A stretch of 8,981 bases of DNA from an uncultured Collinsella sp. GTDB lineage: Bacteria > Actinomycetota > Coriobacteriia > Coriobacteriales > Coriobacteriaceae. A model generated the notes under the pieces. The model was given only the letters and a program-made list of their open reading frames with translations. It was not told the origin of the DNA and made no database searches. Below, in pieces: positions 7,342-8,981 of the stretch. The stretch covers positions 1 through 8,981 of the forward strand of contig CAUAGV010000061.1 of NCBI GenBank assembly GCA_958428675.1, read 5' to 3'. Each line of letters opens with the position of its first letter. Within the stretch, counting starts at the first letter, position 1. The position numbers and the translations under genes are program-made.

Positions 7342-8271
7342 CTAAGCAGCGAGATCGGATGCGTCTTGGTAGGACGCCATAGGACGGGTAGCGCCCGCGA
7401 CCGTGGTCACCAGATTGCGAACGCGGGAGAACGTGGCAGTGACCACCTCGTTGGCACGGCTGTAGTCGACATCGCGCTCGTAGAGCGAAACGAGCGCACG
7501 GCCCATGCCATAGGTGCCCGCGGCAGCAGTGAGCGCCTTGACGGCAAACCCAATATGCGGCGTCTGCTTGACGAGCGCGCGGGTGACCGCGCGGATCACC
7601 AAGCCGCCGGCAAGCACGCCCGCGACCTCGTAGCAGCGCTCGGGCTTAATGCCGCGTCCAAAGACGGCAGCGAGCTCAAAGAGCATGCCCACCTGCGCCA
7701 GCGCCATAACGGGATAATCGGCGCCCGGCAAAAACACCAGCGCACCGGTCGCCATATTGGTGAGCGCGCACGAGGTGATGATACGATTGGCCGCCGCGAT
7801 GCGCATGAAGGCAAAGTTCGCCGCAAAGGCCGTTTCCTTGTCGGTGCGATCGAGAATCCAGCGGGCAAGCGTCTCGAGCAGATACGTCTTATCGGTTGCC
7901 GCTACCACGCCGAGCATGGGCGTGGACTCCTCGATAAACGGCACCTCCACAGCAGACTCGGCAAGCACGCACACGGGCGCACCGGCGATCACGAGCTCCT
8001 GCACGGCACTCTCCAAGCGGTCGGAACCACACGAGAGCACCAGTACCACATCGGTATCGGTCTTTGGAGCAATTCGCTCCTCCCCCAGACGCTCGACGCG
8101 CACAATGCCCGAGGTCGTCTGCGGCACAAAGGCGTCACGCACCGTCTCGGCCAGAAAGCGCGAGGCGGACGAATCCAGATAGACCGAGACGCGCACCGGC
8201 GTATCGGAATCCTTCTTAACGGACGCGCCCATCTTAAAAGCGCGGGTCAGCTTATCTACGGGAATTTTCAT
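7342..8271 (-). CDS. DUF697-like protein of unknown function
   Basis: A 309-residue protein. Residues about 140-275 resemble the DUF697 family, with the segment LVFLPGADYPVMALAQVGML (178-197), then FELAAVFGRGI, and two Ala/Gly-rich hydrophobic helices (EVAGVLAGGLVIRAVTRAL and IGFAVKALTAAAGTYGMGRA). These are likely membrane-associated. The N-terminal half has alternating strand-like segments (VRVSVYLDSSASRFL, DVVLVLSCGSDRLESAV, APVCVLAES) that recall a nucleotide-binding fold, but there is no P-loop GxxxxGK[ST], so GTPase activity is not supported. The ATG at 8271 has GGAGGGG 6 bases upstream. It sits 18 bases after rodA and 10 bases before the radical SAM gene, so it is co-transcribed with them. 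A role near the membrane or cell envelope is possible from context only. Confidence 0.75.
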   Translation of the reverse strand: MKIPVDKLTRAFKMGASVKKDSDTPVRVSVYLDSSASRFLAETVRDAFVPQTTSGIVRVERLGEERIAPKTDTDVVLVLSCGSDRLESAVQELVIAGAPVCVLAESAVEVPFIEESTPMLGVVAATDKTYLLETLARWILDRTDKETAFAANFAFMRIAAANRIITSCALTNMATGALVFLPGADYPVMALAQVGMLFELAAVFGRGIKPERCYEVAGVLAGGLVIRAVTRALVKQTPHIGFAVKALTAAAGTYGMGRALVSLYERDVDYSRANEVVTATFSRVRNLVTTVAGATRPMASYQDASDLAA

Positions 8272-8289
8272 AGCAAACCCCTCCAGCGG

Positions 8290-8981
8290 TTACGCGGCGC
8301 CCGAACGATGCCGCCATATGGATTGTACGATACCCACCGTCAGCAGTTGGATCATCATCGAAGACGAACCAAAGCTAATAAACGGTAGCGGAATACCGGT
8401 AATCGGCATCATGCCGATGCACATGCCGATGTTCTCGAAGGTCTGGAATGCCCACATGCCGACGATACCTACGCACGACAGACGCAGGAACAGCGACTCA
8501 CACTTAAAGGCGACGCGAATCGTCGAAAAGATCAGCAGCACGTAGAGGCACAAGAGAAAAAAGGAACCGCAAAAACCAAAGGTCTCGGAAAGGAAGGCGA
8601 AGACGAAGTCGGTGTGGAACTCAGGCAGAAAGCCGCCGGCCGACTGCGTCGCATGCCCCAGGCCCTTACCAAAGAAACCGCCCGAGCCGACCGCGATCAA
8701 CGACTGCTGCAGATTGTACGCATCGTCCGAATCGGCATTATCGGGGTCGATAAAGACCGTCAGACGGTTCATCTGATACTGCTTGATGAGCACATCGTGG
8801 CCAAGCAACGAGTCAAAGACCGAATCGAGCGCCAGGACGAGGGCCACCAGGCCCACGAGCAGGGCCAGGGTCGACAGCACCCATTCGCGGCGTGCACCGC
8901 TCATACAGATGACGATGGCGCCCGAAACCAGCACGACCAGGCCCGAGCCCAGGTCGCCCATGGCAACGACGGCCAAAAACG
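8290..8981 (-). CDS. rodA: RodA-type SEDS peptidoglycan glycosyltransferase, C-terminal part, 5' end outside window
   Basis: The frame is open from the window edge to a TAA at 8290-8292, giving about 230 residues of a polytopic membrane protein. SEDS hallmarks are present: QSLIAVGSGGFFGKGLG, then FLPEFHTDFVFAFLSE, which holds the Asp needed for polymerase activity in RodA/FtsW, and NIGMCIGMMPITGIPLPFIS followed by FGSSSM. By family knowledge it polymerises lipid II into glycan strands with a class B penicillin-binding protein during wall growth. RodA is preferred over FtsW because of the TGIPLPFIS-type ending and the neighbouring gene order; the paralogues are close, so this is not certain. 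The usual PDLG motif reads GDLG here. The mre genes and a PBP2 gene would be expected outside the window on the right. Confidence 0.88.
   Translation of the reverse strand, partial: FLAVVAMGDLGSGLVVLVSGAIVICMSGARREWVLSTLALLVGLVALVLALDSVFDSLLGHDVLIKQYQMNRLTVFIDPDNADSDDAYNLQQSLIAVGSGGFFGKGLGHATQSAGGFLPEFHTDFVFAFLSETFGFCGSFFLLCLYVLLIFSTIRVAFKCESLFLRLSCVGIVGMWAFQTFENIGMCIGMMPITGIPLPFISFGSSSMMIQLLTVGIVQSIWRHRSGAA

Noticed and set aside
7366..8388. A 340-codon open frame on the plus strand opposite the DUF697-like gene
   Set aside because: It shadows a minus-strand gene with a good ribosome binding site and tight operon spacing, and it runs on into rodA.

Overview
The window is about 9 kb of high-GC bacterial core chromosome. 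It is gene-dense, with tight operons, TTG starts in use and strong Shine-Dalgarno sites. The protein sequences and gene order suggest an actinobacterium of the class Coriobacteriia, probably Collinsella or a relative. That placement is inferred from protein style and synteny, not from a marker gene. I see no tRNA, rRNA, CRISPR array, insertion sequence or phage gene.

Layout: the left edge holds the 3' end of a plus-strand dinB (DNA polymerase IV). Everything else is on the minus strand and reads from right to left: rodA (3' part only), a DUF697-like protein of unknown function, a TIGR03960-type radical SAM protein, its TIGR03936/DUF2344 partner, rplU (L21), rpmA (L27), obgE, nadD, yqeK and rsfS. 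A nested-hairpin intrinsic terminator then closes the operon, facing dinB tail to tail. The order is the widespread cell-wall / radical SAM / L21-L27-Obg / NadD-YqeK-RsfS block, but without the RNase G gene and the Prp protease gene that many Firmicutes carry there.

The genes join cell-shape peptidoglycan synthesis (RodA), ribosome structure and assembly (L21, L27, Obg, RsfS), NAD synthesis (NadD) and dinucleotide-alarmone turnover (YqeK). Two regulatory signals divide the run. A near-consensus extended -10 promoter lies at the end of the DUF2344 gene and drives rplU-rpmA. A strong hairpin with a T-tract lies between rpmA and obgE, so obgE and the genes after it probably depend on partial read-through.

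The most notable local anomaly is in yqeK. Its natural reading frame starts at a TGATG overlap with nadD but carries an in-frame amber codon after 19 codons. Translation probably restarts 9 codons later, giving a protein without part of its first helix. I found no convincing new multi-gene system. The least understood genes are the DUF697-like protein and the radical SAM pair.
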